DNA from: Bacteroidota bacterium
Lineage (GTDB): Bacteria; Bacteroidota; Bacteroidia; Flavobacteriales; Flavobacteriaceae
Length of the DNA stretch: 64,000 bases
Assembly (NCBI GenBank): GCA_023387965.1
Contig: JAEWHE010000009.1
Location: forward strand, 208,931 to 272,930
Reading direction: 5' to 3'
Shown: positions 41,899 through 51,156 of the stretch, piece by piece
Layout: every line of letters starts with the position of its first letter
Numbering within the stretch: the stretch's first letter is position 1
The notes under the pieces: model-generated
Told to the model about the DNA's origin: nothing
Database searches by the model: none
The model's input: only the letters and a program-made list of their open reading frames with translations
Made by a program: the position numbers and the translations under genes

Positions 41899-42219
41899 CT
41901 ATAGTACTTGATTAGATTTTTTTGAAAATCTTACGTTCTTATCTCCTTCTTTTCTCACACCTGTTTTTGTAGCTTCTTTAGATTTTGGATCTATTAAAGA
42001 CAAGTTAGAAATGTGGATTGGAGCTTCTTTCTTAACGATTCCGCCTTGAGGGTTTTTTGCAGATGGTTTTGTATGTTTCGAAACCATGTTTGCACCTTCA
42101 ACGATCGCTTTATTTTTCTCTCTGTCAACACGCAATACTTTACCTTCAGTTCCTTTGTGGTCACCTGCGATAACTCTTACGATGTCTCCTGATTTGATTT
42201 TTAGCTTTATCATCTTCAT
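41899..42219 (-). CDS. rplX: Ribosomal protein L24
   Basis: The 106-aa KOW-domain assembly initiator has the KSGDIVRVIAGDHKGTEGKV motif at the start and the NPQGGIVKKEAPIHISNL segment. A second in-frame ATG two codons downstream (42213) could also be used. It abuts rplE. Confidence 0.98.
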   Translation of the reverse strand: MKMIKLKIKSGDIVRVIAGDHKGTEGKVLRVDREKNKAIVEGANMVSKHTKPSAKNPQGGIVKKEAPIHISNLSLIDPKSKEATKTGVRKEGDKNVRFSKKSNQVL

Positions 42220-42225
42220 AAATAA

Positions 42226-42594
42226 TTAAAGCACTTCTGGTGCCAATGATACAATTTTCATGAATTGTTTTTCACGAAGTTCTCTTGCAACCGGACCAAA
42301 AACACGAGTTCCTCTCATTTCACCTACTGCGTTCAAAAGAACACAAGCGTTGTCGTCAAAACGAATGTAAGAACCGTCGGCTCTTCTCACCTCTTTTTTA
42401 GTACGAACAACTACTGCAGTTGAAACGGCTCCTTTTTTTACGTTTCCGTTTGGAGTCGCGTCTTTGATTGATACTACAATTTTATCACCAACAGAAGCGT
42501 ATCTTCTTTTGGTACCTCCTAAAACACGGATCGTAAGAACTTCTTTCGCTCCAGTGTTATCTGCTACTTTTAGTCTTGATTCTTGTTGTACCAT
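42226..42594 (-). CDS. rplN: Ribosomal protein L14
   Basis: The 122-aa intersubunit protein begins MVQQESRLKVADNTGAKEVL and includes RRADGSYIRFDDNACVLLN and the C-terminal KIVSLAPEVL. It is one of the most conserved 50S proteins; all segments are intact. It lies between rpsQ and rplX. Confidence 0.99.
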   Translation of the reverse strand: MVQQESRLKVADNTGAKEVLTIRVLGGTKRRYASVGDKIVVSIKDATPNGNVKKGAVSTAVVVRTKKEVRRADGSYIRFDDNACVLLNAVGEMRGTRVFGPVARELREKQFMKIVSLAPEVL

Positions 42595-42596
42595 AA

Positions 42597-42854
42597 TTAT
42601 TTAGCTCTTTCAATGATTTCAACTAATCTCCAACATTTAGATTTACTTAAAGGACGCGTTTCGCTAATTCTTACTGTATCTCCAATGTTACAATCGTTTG
42701 TTTCGTCGTGTGCAACGTATTTTTTAGTTTTCAACACGAACTTACCGTATAACGGGTGTTTTACTTTTCTTGTTTCAGAAACAACAATGGATTTCTCCAT
42801 TTTGTTGCTAGTAACAACACCTATTCTCTCTTTTCTTAAATTTCTTTTTTCCAT
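42597..42854 (-). CDS. rpsQ: Ribosomal protein S17
   Basis: The 85-aa OB-fold 16S rRNA binder has RIGVVTSNKMEKSIVVSETR and GDTVRISETRPLSKSKCWRL. Full length; 2 bp from rplN. Confidence 0.98.
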   Translation of the reverse strand: MEKRNLRKERIGVVTSNKMEKSIVVSETRKVKHPLYGKFVLKTKKYVAHDETNDCNIGDTVRISETRPLSKSKCWRLVEIIERAK

Positions 42855-42872
42855 CTTTTAGCAGAATACAAA

Positions 42873-43064
42873 TTACTGTTGCTCTCTTTTGCTTAACTCT
42901 GTAGCAATTCTTGCAACTGATCTTCTAAGACTTCTGATTTGAAGCGGATTTTCGATCGGTGAAATTGCGTGAGCATTTTTTAGGTCGGCATGTGTCTTTC
43001 TTAACTGAGCAAGTTTTTCTTGTAGATCAGCTACAGATAGATCTTTAATTTCTGATTGTTTCAT
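42873..43064 (-). CDS. rpmC: Ribosomal protein L29
   Basis: The 63-aa helical protein lies at the exit tunnel where trigger factor and SRP dock. DLSVADLQEKLAQLRKTHAD and RSLRRSVARIATELSKRE are typical. Confidence 0.97.
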   Translation of the reverse strand: MKQSEIKDLSVADLQEKLAQLRKTHADLKNAHAISPIENPLQIRSLRRSVARIATELSKREQQ

Positions 43065-43075
43065 AATAAATTAGA

Positions 43076-43501
43076 TTATGCTTCGAAATCTCTCGCAATT
43101 ACAAATTTAGTTTTTACTGGAAGTTTTTGTGCTGCAAGACGCAAAGCCTCTTTTGCAACAGCCAAAGGCACGCCTCCAACTTCAAACATAATTTTTCCGG
43201 GTTTAACAACAGCTGCCCAATATTCAACGGCACCTTTTCCTTTACCCATACGTACCTCAAGAGGTTTCTTAGTAATTGGCTTGTCCGGGAAAATTTTAAT
43301 CCACAACTGACCTTCTCTTTTCATAAAACGAGTTGCGGCGATACGTGCAGCTTCGATTTGACGTGAAGTCAGGAACATACCAGTTTCGTGAACAGACTTA
43401 ATACCAAACATTCCGTTAGAAAGTTCATGCCCTCTTTGAGAGTTTCCTTTCATTCTACCTTTCTGTACCTTGCGGTATTTTGTTCTTTTAGGCTGTAACA
43501 T
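43076..43501 (-). CDS. rplP: Ribosomal protein L16
   Basis: The 141-aa protein shapes the A-site tRNA region. MLQPKRTKYRKVQKGRMKGN and GKGKGAVEYWAAVVKPGKIM with the conserved basic loop are present. It is encoded between rpsC and rpmC, as usual. Confidence 0.98.
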   Translation of the reverse strand: MLQPKRTKYRKVQKGRMKGNSQRGHELSNGMFGIKSVHETGMFLTSRQIEAARIAATRFMKREGQLWIKIFPDKPITKKPLEVRMGKGKGAVEYWAAVVKPGKIMFEVGGVPLAVAKEALRLAAQKLPVKTKFVIARDFEA

Positions 43502-43523
43502 TTTTCTTTACTTTTTAAAAAAT

Positions 43524-44285
43524 TTACTTTCTTTTACGGTCTCCACCTGGTTTTCTGTCTTTGTTGAAAGGTTTACGATCTCCTCTTGAAGAATCTCCGC
43601 CTTTTCCACCAGCACCAGCTTGTTTTTTGTCCATCCCTACTAGAGGAGAAAGATCTCTCTTTCCGTAAACTTCACCTTTCATGATCCACACTTTGATTCC
43701 CATTCTACCGTAAGTAGTGTGAGCTTCTCCAAGTGCGTAGTCAATATCGGCTCTGAAAGTTGATAGAGGAATTCTACCTTCTTTGAACATTTCTGAACGC
43801 GCCATCTCAGCTCCATTCAAACGACCAGAAATCATAACTTTGATACCTTCTGCGTTCATACGCATTGCGGCAGCAATAGCCATTTTGATTGCTCTTCTGT
43901 AAGAAATACGGCTTTCGATCTGACGTGCAATGCTTGTTGCAACTAAGTAAGCATCTAATTCAGGTCTTTTGATTTCAAAGATGTTGATTTGAACCTCTTT
44001 GTCAGTAATTTTCTTAAGTTCTTCTTTTAACTTGTCTACCTCTTGTCCGCCTTTCCCGATAATGATACCAGGTCTTGCAGTAGTGATAGTAACGGTTACA
44101 AGTTTCAAAGTTCTCTCGATGATTACTTTTGATACACTAGCTTTTGATAAACGAGCATGGATGTACTTTCTGATTTTGTGATCTTCAGCTAATTTATCGC
44201 CGTAATCATTTCCACCATACCAGTTTGAATCCCATCCTCTGATGATCCCAAGTCTGTTTCCAATTGGATTTGTCTTTTGTCCCAT
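43524..44285 (-). CDS. rpsC: Ribosomal protein S3
   Basis: The 253-aa protein forms part of the mRNA entry helicase. GQKTNPIGNRLGIIRGWDSN opens it, the KH domain shows GRPGIIIGKGGQEV-like ARPGIIIGKGGQEVDKLKEE, and GRLNGAEMARSEMFKEGRIP follows. After about residue 215 a Gly/Lys/Asp/Arg-rich tail (GAGGKGGDSSRGDRKPFNKD) extends beyond the E. coli protein (233 aa). Confidence 0.98.
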   Translation of the reverse strand: MGQKTNPIGNRLGIIRGWDSNWYGGNDYGDKLAEDHKIRKYIHARLSKASVSKVIIERTLKLVTVTITTARPGIIIGKGGQEVDKLKEELKKITDKEVQINIFEIKRPELDAYLVATSIARQIESRISYRRAIKMAIAAAMRMNAEGIKVMISGRLNGAEMARSEMFKEGRIPLSTFRADIDYALGEAHTTYGRMGIKVWIMKGEVYGKRDLSPLVGMDKKQAGAGGKGGDSSRGDRKPFNKDRKPGGDRKRK

Positions 44286-44289
44286 CTTA

Positions 44290-44700
44290 TTAATTGCTTT
44301 GTGTGTTATCTAATTGTCCTAACACGATTGTAACGTGGTTTGAACGTTTTCTAATTCTGTGTGCTCTTCCTTGTGGAGCAGGACGAAGTCTTTTCAACAT
44401 CATTCCTCCGTCAACACGGATTTCTTTTACAAACAAGCCTGCTTCAGCTACATTTCCTTCTGCGTTTTTCTGTTCCCAGTTATTGATAGCAGATAACAAA
44501 AGTTTTTCTAGCTTTCTTGAAGCTTCTTTAGTACTGAATCTTAAAATATTCAATGCTCTTTCCACTTTCTGACCTCTTACTAGATCTGCTACTAAGCGCA
44601 TTTTTCTAGGTGAAGTAGGGCAGTTATTCAATTTTGCGAAGGCAATCTGCTTGTTAGCTTCTTTGATGCCTTCAGCTCTTTCTCTTTTACGAACTCCCAT
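44290..44700 (-). CDS. rplV: Ribosomal protein L22
   Basis: The 136-aa protein reaches into the exit tunnel with a beta-hairpin (DGGMMLKRLRPAPQGRAHRI) and is a macrolide-resistance locus when mutated; no change can be judged here. SPRKMRLVADLVRGQKVERA is the core signature. Confidence 0.98.
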   Translation of the reverse strand: MGVRKRERAEGIKEANKQIAFAKLNNCPTSPRKMRLVADLVRGQKVERALNILRFSTKEASRKLEKLLLSAINNWEQKNAEGNVAEAGLFVKEIRVDGGMMLKRLRPAPQGRAHRIRKRSNHVTIVLGQLDNTQSN

Positions 44701-44706
44701 TGCTTC

Positions 44707-44985
44707 TTATTTTTTACCTTTATTTTTTGCTCCAGCGTGACCTCTAAAAGATCTTGTTGGTGAAAATTCTCCTAACTTATGACCTACCATGTTTTCAGTA
44801 ACGTAAACCGGTACGAATTGACGACCGTTGTGAACTGCGATGGTTTGCCCTACGAAATCCGGGGTAATCATTGAAGCTCTAGACCAAGTCTTTACCACTC
44901 CTTTGTTCCCTTTTTCTATATTTTCTTGAACTTTTTTATCCAATTTATAATGAACAAAAGGTCCTTTTTTTAATGAACGTGCCAT
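44707..44985 (-). CDS. rpsS: Ribosomal protein S19
   Basis: The 92-aa 30S head protein begins MARSLKKGPFVHYKLDKKVQ and has the conserved WSRASMITPDFVGQTIAVHN and KLGEFSPTRSFRGHAG segments. Full length. Confidence 0.98.
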   Translation of the reverse strand: MARSLKKGPFVHYKLDKKVQENIEKGNKGVVKTWSRASMITPDFVGQTIAVHNGRQFVPVYVTENMVGHKLGEFSPTRSFRGHAGAKNKGKK

Positions 44986-44995
44986 GTCTTACTTA

Positions 44996-45820
44996 TTATT
45001 TCTTTCTGCGTTCTACAATATACTTGTTGCTCGGGTTAACTTTAGAACGAGTTCTATAACCTTTTGCAGGAAGTCCTTTTCTAGAACGTGGGTGACCTCC
45101 AGAAGAACGTCCTTCACCACCTCCCATTGGGTGATCAACTGGGTTCATCGCTACTGGTCTTGTTCTAGGTCTTCTTCCTAACCATCTTGATCTACCTGCT
45201 TTACCAGAAACGATCAACTGGTGGTCTGAGTTAGAAACTGCTCCAATGGTAGCCGAACAAGTCAACAAGATCAATCTTGTTTCTCCAGAAGGCATTTTGA
45301 TTGTTGCATATTTTCCGTCTCTTGCCATCAATTGAGCAAAGGTTCCTGCAGAACGAGCAATTACAGCTCCTTGACCAGGACGTAATTCGATGCAAGAAAT
45401 AACAGTTCCCAAAGGAATTTTACTTAATGGCATTGTGTTACCGATTTCTGGAGAAGATTCTGCACCAGACATTACTGTCTGACCAACTTGCAATCCATTT
45501 TGAGCGATAACGTAAGTTTTTGCTCCATCAGCATAAGCTAATAACGCAATAAATGCTGTACGATTCGGATCATATTCAATTGATTTTACTGTTGCAGGAA
45601 TTCCGTCCTTAGCTCTTTTAAAATCAACGATACGATAACGTTGTTTGTGACCACCGCCTGTGTAACGCATGGTCATTTTTCCTTGACTATTTCTACCTCC
45701 TGAGTTTTTTATCGGTGCTAATAATGAACGCTCCGGCTTATCAGTTGTAATGGCGTCAAAACCATTAACAACTCTAAAACGCTGACCCGGGGTAATAGGT
45801 TTTAATTTTCTAACTGACAT
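44996..45820 (-). CDS. rplB: Ribosomal protein L2
   Basis: The 274-aa peptidyl-transferase-centre protein includes RNSQGKMTMRYTGGGHKQRY, the SH3-like and OB-like domains, and the C-terminal VAMNPVDHPMGGGEGRSSGG with the conserved His near the catalytic site. Intact; 15 bp from rplW. Confidence 0.99.
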   Translation of the reverse strand: MSVRKLKPITPGQRFRVVNGFDAITTDKPERSLLAPIKNSGGRNSQGKMTMRYTGGGHKQRYRIVDFKRAKDGIPATVKSIEYDPNRTAFIALLAYADGAKTYVIAQNGLQVGQTVMSGAESSPEIGNTMPLSKIPLGTVISCIELRPGQGAVIARSAGTFAQLMARDGKYATIKMPSGETRLILLTCSATIGAVSNSDHQLIVSGKAGRSRWLGRRPRTRPVAMNPVDHPMGGGEGRSSGGHPRSRKGLPAKGYRTRSKVNPSNKYIVERRKK

Positions 45821-45835
45821 GTTTCTGCCTATTTA

Positions 45836-46126
45836 TTAGATATTATTATAAAAATCTATTGTTTCTCCGTCCTGTACTTGAACAATTGCTTTTTTGTAAG
45901 CATTTGTCTTTCCATTGATAATACCACTTTTGGTATATTTTGTAGAACGATCTGCACGGTAATTCATAGTATTGACTTCAACTACGTTTACGCCGTAAGC
46001 ATTTTCTACAGCTTTCTTAATTTCGATTTTGTTTGCCTTTTTGTCAACAATAAATCCGAAACGGTTGAAAACTTCACCATCTTTGGTAATTTTTTCTGTA
46101 ATGATAGGTTTAATTATGATACTCAT
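45836..46126 (-). CDS. rplW: Ribosomal protein L23
   Basis: The 96-aa exit-tunnel protein is a docking site for trigger factor and SRP. IIIKPIITEKITKDGEVFNR and FIVDKKANKIEIKKAVENAY match the family. Confidence 0.98.
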   Translation of the reverse strand: MSIIIKPIITEKITKDGEVFNRFGFIVDKKANKIEIKKAVENAYGVNVVEVNTMNYRADRSTKYTKSGIINGKTNAYKKAIVQVQDGETIDFYNNI

Positions 46127-46133
46127 CGCCCTA

Positions 46134-46763
46134 TTATTTGCTTAAATTTTCTTCAATTCCTTCTAACGAACCTTCCAATAACACTAAATTATTAGCGTTA
46201 AGAATTGCGTAAGTACTTAATTCTGAAGAAGTTACTACGCTAGAAGATTTTAAATTGCGTGACGACAAATATACATTTTTATTTATATCGCCCAACACAA
46301 ATAGTGATTTTTTATTTTCTAACCCTAAAGCTTTCAAAACGTTAATGAAATTTTTAGTGTTTGGAGTGTCAAAAGTAAAGTCTTCCAAGATAGTAATGTT
46401 CGACTCTTTTGCCTTGATAGAAAAAGCAGATTTTCTTGCCAATCTTTTCAATCCTTTGTTTAATTTGAAAGAATAACTTCTTGGTCTTGGACCGAAAACT
46501 GTCCCTCCACCTTTGAACAATGGGTTTTTAACACTTCCTGCACGAGCTGTACCAGTTCCTTTTTGCTTTTTAATCTTACGAGTTGACCCGGTAACTTCAG
46601 CTCTTTCTTTAGCTTTATGAGTTCCTTGTCTTTGGTTCGCAAGATATTGTTTCACATCAAGGTAAACCGCATGGTTATTTGGCTCAATTGCGAATACTGA
46701 ATCAGAAAGAGTAATCGTTCTGCCAGTTTCTTTTCCGTTGATATTTAAAACTTTTACTTCCAT
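46134..46763 (-). CDS. rplD: Ribosomal protein L4
   Basis: The 209-aa protein lines the exit tunnel with an extended loop (KIKKQKGTGTARAGSVKNPL, FGPRPRSYSFKLNKGLKRLA). In E. coli L4 represses the S10 operon. Here the structured spacer before rplC, two genes upstream, is a candidate target. Its start overlaps the rplC stop by one base. Confidence 0.98.
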   Translation of the reverse strand: MEVKVLNINGKETGRTITLSDSVFAIEPNNHAVYLDVKQYLANQRQGTHKAKERAEVTGSTRKIKKQKGTGTARAGSVKNPLFKGGGTVFGPRPRSYSFKLNKGLKRLARKSAFSIKAKESNITILEDFTFDTPNTKNFINVLKALGLENKKSLFVLGDINKNVYLSSRNLKSSSVVTSSELSTYAILNANNLVLLEGSLEGIEENLSK

Positions 46764-47380
46764 TACTTCTGAATGATTACATAAGAGTTATTGTGTCCTG
46801 GAACACATCCTTTAACTAAAAGTAGGTTCTTATCTGCAACTACTTTCAAAACGCGAAGATTTTGCACAGTTACATTATCAGCTCCCATTCTTCCTGCCAT
46901 ACGCATTCCTTTGAATACTCTAGAAGGATAAGAAGAAGCCCCTACTGAACCTGGCGCTCTTAAACGGTTATGTTGTCCGTGAGTAGCTTGACCAACACCA
47001 CCAAAACCGTGACGTTTTACAACACCTTGGAAACCTTTCCCTTTAGAAACACCTTGAACATCCACAAATTCTCCTTCAATAAAAAGATCCACTGTTAGAA
47101 CATCCCCTAACTTGTGTTCATCTTCGAAATACTTGAATTCAACGACTTTTTTCTTCGCAACAGTTCCAGCTTTTTTAAAGTGACCTACAGCCGCTTTAGT
47201 GGAGTGTTTCTCATTTTTGTCATCGAAACCAAGTTGCAACGCTTCATACCCGTCAACCTCTTTGGTTCTGACTTGGGTAACGACACATGGACCTGCTTCA
47301 ATAACGGTACAAGGAATGTTTTTTCCGTTCTCGTCAAAGATGCTTGTCATGCCGATTTTTTTTCCAATTAACCCAGACAT
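46763..47380 (-). CDS. rplC: Ribosomal protein L3
   Basis: The 205-aa early assembly protein starts MSGLIGKKIGMTSIFDENGK and has the W-loop region KGKGFQGVVKRHGFGGVGQA. It opens the L3-L4-L23-L2 block after a 149-bp structured spacer. Confidence 0.98.
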   Translation of the reverse strand: MSGLIGKKIGMTSIFDENGKNIPCTVIEAGPCVVTQVRTKEVDGYEALQLGFDDKNEKHSTKAAVGHFKKAGTVAKKKVVEFKYFEDEHKLGDVLTVDLFIEGEFVDVQGVSKGKGFQGVVKRHGFGGVGQATHGQHNRLRAPGSVGASSYPSRVFKGMRMAGRMGADNVTVQNLRVLKVVADKNLLLVKGCVPGHNNSYVIIQK

Positions 47381-47415
47381 AAATATTAATTATTGATTAT
47401 TAAATACTAAATAAT

Positions 47416-47512
47416 AGACACACCTTTTAAGGAAGTCATTTTTTAGGAGGTGCAAAAGTAAAACTTTTTTACTTATAATCCTAAAAATATTTTCTTCTTA
47501 AAAGATGTGTCT
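47416..47512 (-). promoter_or_regulatory. Nested three-tier hairpin between rpsJ and rplC
   Basis: The outer stem pairs 47494-47512 with 47416-47435 (AGACACATCTTTTAAG against CTTAAAAGGTGTGTCT, one G-U and one bulge). The middle stem pairs ATTTTTAGGA with TCCTAAAAAAT, and the inner stem AAGTAAA (47456-47462) with TTTACTT (47468-47474). It fills most of the 149-bp spacer in front of rplC. Confidence 0.65.
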
Positions 47513-47529
47513 CTTTTATTATGAGATAC

Positions 47530-47835
47530 TTATACTTTAATCTCTACTTCTACACCACTTGGCAACTCTAATTTCATTAGAGCATCGATGGTTTTAGATG
47601 AAGAAGAATAAATATCTAACAATCTTTTGTAAGACATTACTTCAAATTGCTCTCTTGATTTTTTGTTTACGTGTGGAGAACGTAATACAGTAAAAATCTT
47701 TTTGTGTGTTGGCAATGGAATTGGACCAGTTACCACAGCACCTGTACTTTTTACAGTTTTTACGATTTTTTCAGCAGACTTGTCAACCAAGTTGTGATCG
47801 TAAGATTTTAATTTTATTCTGATTTTTTGACTCAT
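47530..47835 (-). CDS. rpsJ: Ribosomal protein S10
   Basis: The 101-aa 30S head protein, also a transcription antitermination partner (NusE), reads IRIKLKSYDHNLVDKSAEKI and VRSPHVNKKSREQFEVMSYK. It follows fusA by 11 bp with no tuf gene in between. Confidence 0.98.
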   Translation of the reverse strand: MSQKIRIKLKSYDHNLVDKSAEKIVKTVKSTGAVVTGPIPLPTHKKIFTVLRSPHVNKKSREQFEVMSYKRLLDIYSSSSKTIDALMKLELPSGVEVEIKV

Positions 47836-47846
47836 TTTCTTTAGAA

Positions 47847-50003
47847 TTAAGCGTTTCCTTTAGCTTTTTTGATAACTGCTTCTGAAATGTTAGAAGGTGT
47901 TTCTGCATAGTGAGAGAACTCCATTGTAGAAGTTGCTCTACCAGAAGACAATGTTCTTAATGTTGTTACATAACCAAACATTTCTGAAAGTGGCACATCA
48001 GCTTTGATAGTTTTAGCACCATTTCTGTCTCCCATGTCATTTACTTGACCACGACGACGGTTCAAATCACCTACAATATCACCCATGTTTTCTTCTGGAG
48101 TGATCACTTCGATTTTCATGATTGGCTCAAGGATAACAGCTCCGGCAGCTTTACCAGATTCTTTGTATCCCATTTTTGCAGCTAATTCAAACGAAAGAGC
48201 ATCTGAATCTACAGGGTGGAAAGATCCGTCCAAAAGAGTTACTTTCAAACTATCAACTTGGTAACCTGCAAGAGGACCTTGTTTCATAGCTTCACGGAAA
48301 CCTTTTTCAACAGCAGGTACATATTCCTTAGGAACGTTACCACCTTTTACCTCATTCACAAACTGTAATCCCATTGGAATTTTACCGTCCACTTCATCAG
48401 CAGGCTCGATTCTAAATACGATATCACCGAATTTACCACGACCTCCAGATTGTTTTTTGTAAGTTTCTCTGTGTTGAGCTGATTTTGTAAACGCTTCTTT
48501 ATATTCTACTTGTGGCTCACCTTGGTTTACCTCAACCTTAAATTCACGTTTCATACGATCTACAAGGATATCCAAGTGAAGCTCACCCATTCCTGAGATA
48601 ATTGTTTGACCAGAAGCCTCATCAGTTCTAACTGTAAATGTTGGATCTTCTTCAGCCAATTTAGCCAAAGCCATACCCATTTTATCTACGTCAGCTTTTG
48701 TTTTAGGCTCGATTGCGATACCAATTACCGGATCAGGGAATTTCATTGACTCAAGAATAATTGGGTTCTTTTCATCACACAATGTATCTCCTGTTTTGAT
48801 ATCCTTAAATCCAACTGCTGCCCCAATATCTCCAGCTTCGATGAATTCGATTGGATTTTGCTTGTTAGCATGCATTTGGTAGATACGAGAAATTCTTTCT
48901 TTGTTACCTGAACGCGTGTTCAATACATACGAACCTGCATCCAAACGACCAGAATATGCACGGAAGAATGCCAAACGACCTACGAATGGGTCAGTTGCAA
49001 TCTTGAACGCAAGAGCAGCGAATGGCTCTTTTACATCTGGACGACGCAATACTTTAGTTTGGTCTTCTTCCAACAAATCAGCATCGTCGGGGTGAATTCC
49101 TTCGATACCTTCTTTGTCCAATGGAGAAGGCAAATATTTACAAACTGCATCCAACATGAACTGAACTCCTTTATTTTTGAAAGAAGATCCTGCAATCATT
49201 GGAATAATTGCCATGTCGATTGTAGCAGCTCTTAAAGCAGCATTGATTTCTTCTTCTGTAATTGAATTCTCATCTTCCATGTATTTGTCAAGAAGGTTTT
49301 CATCGTATTCAGCTACAGCTTCGATAAGAGTTGAACGGTAAGCTTTTACCTCATCAACCATATCAGCAGGAATATCAACAATATCAAAAGTAGCTCCTTG
49401 TGTTTCATCATGCCATACAATAGCTTGATTTTTCACCAAGTCAACCACTCCTTTAAAGTCAGCTTCATCTCCGATTGGCAAAGTAATTGCAACCGCATTA
49501 GATTTAAGCATGTCTCTAACTTGTTGACAAACTCCTAAGAAGTTAGAACCTTGACGGTCCATTTTATTTACGAATCCCATACGCGGGACACGGTACTGAT
49601 CTGCCAATCTCCAGTTAGTTTCTGACTGTGGCTCAACACCATCTACCGCAGAAAACAAGAATACCAATCCATCTAATACACGAAGTGAACGGTTTACCTC
49701 AACTGTAAAGTCAACGTGTCCCGGGGTATCGATAATATTAAAGTGGTAACCTTGAGATTCAGGAATTACTTTTCCTTGAACGGTTGGGAAATTCCAAGTA
49801 CAAGTTGTAGCAGCAGAAGTAATGGTAATACCTCTTTCTTGCTCTTGCGCCATCCAGTCCATTGTTGCAGCACCATCGTGTACTTCACCAATTTTGTGTG
49901 ATTTTCCAGTATAAAAAAGAATACGCTCCGTTGTTGTGGTTTTACCAGCATCAATGTGAGCCGCGATTCCAATATTTCTTGTGTATTTTAAATCTCTTGC
50001 CAT
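47847..50003 (-). CDS. fusA: Elongation factor G
   Basis: The 718-aa translocation GTPase has all five domains. G1 AHIDAGKTTTTERIL, G3 DTPGHVDFTVEV and G4 NKMDR are at the N-terminus; the domain IV tip (GGRGKFGDIVFRIEP) and domain V are intact. Its place between rpsG and rpsJ is the str-operon order. A second EF-G-like gene elsewhere cannot be excluded. Confidence 0.99.
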   Translation of the reverse strand: MARDLKYTRNIGIAAHIDAGKTTTTERILFYTGKSHKIGEVHDGAATMDWMAQEQERGITITSAATTCTWNFPTVQGKVIPESQGYHFNIIDTPGHVDFTVEVNRSLRVLDGLVFLFSAVDGVEPQSETNWRLADQYRVPRMGFVNKMDRQGSNFLGVCQQVRDMLKSNAVAITLPIGDEADFKGVVDLVKNQAIVWHDETQGATFDIVDIPADMVDEVKAYRSTLIEAVAEYDENLLDKYMEDENSITEEEINAALRAATIDMAIIPMIAGSSFKNKGVQFMLDAVCKYLPSPLDKEGIEGIHPDDADLLEEDQTKVLRRPDVKEPFAALAFKIATDPFVGRLAFFRAYSGRLDAGSYVLNTRSGNKERISRIYQMHANKQNPIEFIEAGDIGAAVGFKDIKTGDTLCDEKNPIILESMKFPDPVIGIAIEPKTKADVDKMGMALAKLAEEDPTFTVRTDEASGQTIISGMGELHLDILVDRMKREFKVEVNQGEPQVEYKEAFTKSAQHRETYKKQSGGRGKFGDIVFRIEPADEVDGKIPMGLQFVNEVKGGNVPKEYVPAVEKGFREAMKQGPLAGYQVDSLKVTLLDGSFHPVDSDALSFELAAKMGYKESGKAAGAVILEPIMKIEVITPEENMGDIVGDLNRRRGQVNDMGDRNGAKTIKADVPLSEMFGYVTTLRTLSSGRATSTMEFSHYAETPSNISEAVIKKAKGNA

Positions 50004-50009
50004 TTCTGA

Positions 50010-50486
50010 TTAAAATCTAAAGTGAGAGAATGCTTTATTTGCTTCAGCCATTTTGTGAGTATCCATTCTCTTTTTAACAGCAGCACCTTCTTCTTTAGCA
50101 GCAGCTAAAACTTCAGAAGCTAGTTTTTGAGCCATAGATTTCTCATTTCTTCTACGAGCGTAAAGGATCATCCATTTCATTGCCATAGAGATTTTACGGT
50201 CTGGTCTGATTTGCATCGGGATTTGGAATGTAGCTCCACCTACTCTACGACTACGTACTTCTACGTGAGGCATAACGTTAGTTAAAGCATCTTTCCAGAT
50301 TTCTAAAGACGATTTTTCTGCGTCTTGTTTTTTACTTTCTACGATATCCATTGCATCATAGAACACTTTGAAAGCTGTTGATTTTTTACCATCCCACATT
50401 AAGTTGTTCACAAAACGCGTTACTAACTGATCGTTAAATTTAGGATCTGGTAAAAGAGGTCTTTTTTTGGCCTGTCTTTTTCTCAT
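50010..50486 (-). CDS. rpsG: Ribosomal protein S7
   Basis: The 158-aa primary 16S 3'-domain binder has RKRQAKKRPLLPDPKFNDQL and VGGATFQIPMQIRPDRKISM. In E. coli S7 regulates the str operon through the rpsL-rpsG spacer; here that spacer (89 bp) only shows short direct GACTTTCGACTTTCGACT repeats. Confidence 0.98.
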   Translation of the reverse strand: MRKRQAKKRPLLPDPKFNDQLVTRFVNNLMWDGKKSTAFKVFYDAMDIVESKKQDAEKSSLEIWKDALTNVMPHVEVRSRRVGGATFQIPMQIRPDRKISMAMKWMILYARRRNEKSMAQKLASEVLAAAKEEGAAVKKRMDTHKMAEANKAFSHFRF

Positions 50487-50575
50487 GTCTTTGCTTTTTA
50501 GTCTAATATCTACAACCTAAAGTCTTAAAGAATTTTCTTTTGACTTTTGACTTTCGACTTTCGACTGATTAAAAA

Positions 50576-50959
50576 TTACTTTTTAGCTTCTTTAGGGCGT
50601 TTTGCTCCGTATTTAGATCTTCTTTGCGTTCTTCCTGCAACACCTGATGTATCAAGTGCTCCACGAACGATGTGGTATCTAACTCCTGGCAAATCTTTTA
50701 CCCTTCCACCTCTAACTAATACTATCGAGTGCTCTTGCAAATTGTGTCCTTCTCCAGGGATGTAAGCATTCACTTCGTTACCATTTGTCAAACGTACACG
50801 CGCTACTTTACGCATTGCAGAGTTTGGTTTTTTAGGTGTAGTAGTGTAAACACGCGTACAAACCCCTCTTCTTTGAGGACAAGAATCCAAAGCAACCGAT
50901 TTACTCTTCTTAGTTATTTGAGTCCTTCCGGTTCTTACTAATTGTTGAATTGTTGGCAT
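50576..50959 (-). CDS. rpsL: Ribosomal protein S12
   Basis: The 127-aa decoding-centre protein starts PTIQQLVRTGRTQITKKSKS. The positions known for streptomycin resistance carry the sensitive residues: Lys in TTTPKKPNSAMRK and in GGRVKDLPGVRYH. It is the first gene of the roughly 17-kb ribosomal operon and lies directly behind a strong promoter. Confidence 0.99.
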   Translation of the reverse strand: MPTIQQLVRTGRTQITKKSKSVALDSCPQRRGVCTRVYTTTPKKPNSAMRKVARVRLTNGNEVNAYIPGEGHNLQEHSIVLVRGGRVKDLPGVRYHIVRGALDTSGVAGRTQRRSKYGAKRPKEAKK

Positions 50960-50992
50960 AATTAATACTAAAAATATATTATGATTTAATTT

Positions 50993-51042
50993 CCCGCTTT
51001 TTACGGGGTTGCAAATGTAGTAATTATTTTTTTTTAAACAAA
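50993..51042 (-). promoter_or_regulatory. Promoter and leader of the ribosomal super-operon
   Basis: On the minus strand TTTG (51042-51039) and TACATTTG (51019-51012) are spaced by 19 bp, an excellent match to the TTTG-N19-TAnnTTTG consensus. The leader then has a short CCCG/CGGG hairpin (50993-51007) and an AT-rich stretch to the rpsL start. The A-rich spacer between the boxes may add strength. Confidence 0.75.
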
Positions 51043-51156
51043 CGTTAATTCATTAATTTTCAAATGAGTGATGTTTTGTTTTTTCAAAATATATTATTCC
51101 GGGAGTTTTTGCGTTACTTTTACCAACGATTATAAATATGCCTAAAGTATTTTCAA

